A stretch of 34,918 bases of DNA. Origin: Rhizobium sp. 16-488-2b. GTDB taxonomy: Bacteria; Pseudomonadota; Alphaproteobacteria; Rhizobiales; Rhizobiaceae. The stretch covers positions 1 to 34,918 of the forward strand of contig NZ_JAGHMF010000033.1 in the NCBI RefSeq assembly GCF_017741815.1, given 5' to 3'. Made by a program: the position numbers and the translations under genes. The notes below the pieces were generated by a model, which was not told the origin of the DNA, did not search any database, and worked only from the letters and a program-made list of their open reading frames with translations. Positions 34,579 through 34,918 of this stretch are shown in pieces; position 1 is the first letter of the stretch, and the number at the start of each line of letters is the position of its first letter.

Positions 34579-34878
34579 CCTGGCCGCGTTCCGACACTAG
34601 TTCTTCCGGCCGCCTTCAATGTGAATGCTAGACCGTCCTCAAGGGGCGACGGCGCGTTTTCTTTTAACTCCTTTCGGCGACCATCCACCGCGTAGCCATC
34701 CTCCACAAGCGGGCTGCATTTTCCTCGTCTTAGGCATAACGCGCGACGCCGAAGAAGGGCGCCGATCCGCGCTCGTCGACAACCGGAGCCTCCTGGCAAT
34801 CGTCAAAATATCTGCCGGATGTCAGTACCGGAGCAATACTCCTCATTAGTGCCGTTTGAATCTTCCCCAGGTGCTGCG
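34579..34878. other. Non-coding 3' stretch with weak terminator
   Basis: No gene is supported. A short stem CCGTC (34633-34637) / GACGG (34648-34652) followed by TTTTCTTTT (34657-34665) could terminate the two-gene operon. The rest holds only short frames without ribosome sites. Confidence 0.35.
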
Positions 34879-34918
34879 GCCGCTGGTCTTCCGGGGCGCG
34901 CCCCGGAAGACCAGCGGC
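34879..34918. repeat. Perfect 40-bp palindrome at the window end
   Basis: The last 40 bases form a perfect inverted repeat with no loop: GCCGCTGGTCTTCCGGGGCG followed by its exact reverse complement. It ends on the last base of the window, so the full repeat may extend further. It could be a fold-back contig end, an element terminus or a long hairpin. Confidence 0.8.

Overview
The window looks like the chromosome or a chromid of a Rhizobiaceae-type alphaproteobacterium (Rhizobium/Agrobacterium relatives). The basis is a bioBFDAZ biotin operon ending in bioZ with a divergent GntR-type BioR regulator, an alphaproteobacterial curli locus containing csgH, and high-GC coding sequence whose long antisense ORFs are only codon-bias shadows. 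No tRNA or rRNA gene was recognised. All assignments come from reading motifs in the sequence; no database search was run.

Layout. 1-299: no gene recognised. 324-5062: a two-gene DNA-repair operon, a metallophosphoesterase (SbcD/Mre11/YhaO type) and a giant coiled-coil ATPase (SbcC/Rad50/YhaN type), with touching stop and start codons. 5096-8520 (minus): curli operon csgA-like, csgH, csgB-like, csgF, csgG, with a divergent secreted protein at 8769-9380. 9564-10087: a small DUF2188 protein and an orphan BrnA-like antitoxin. 10389-11348: BASS-family symporter with a clear terminator. 11577-15330: a heterodimeric ABC exporter with one degenerate and one consensus ATP site.

15331-24162 is an accessory segment. 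It holds an unknown protein with an internal duplication (16183-17082), a convergent gene with a HEPN-like Rx4H motif whose 5' end was removed by a complete IS21-family element (18282-20776), a DUF883/ElaB-like protein, a MOSC-domain relic, and a PD-(D/E)xK nuclease-like protein (22047-23276). 24163-24531 encodes a DUF1330 protein. 24838-29869 (minus) is the biotin operon bioB-F-D-A-Z with translational coupling, and bioR lies divergently at 30005-30640. Two BioR-box-like sites sit in the shared intergenic region.

30872-34578 is a second accessory segment. It has a small serine recombinase preceded by repeated putative binding sites, then a coupled two-gene operon: a protein with a C-terminal PLD-like HDR motif (it resembles the VPA1262 family from memory) and a 467-aa protein I do not recognise. 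This pair is my best candidate for an undescribed, possibly defence-related, system. The last 40 bases of the window form a perfect palindrome, which may be a contig-end artefact or part of a longer inverted repeat.
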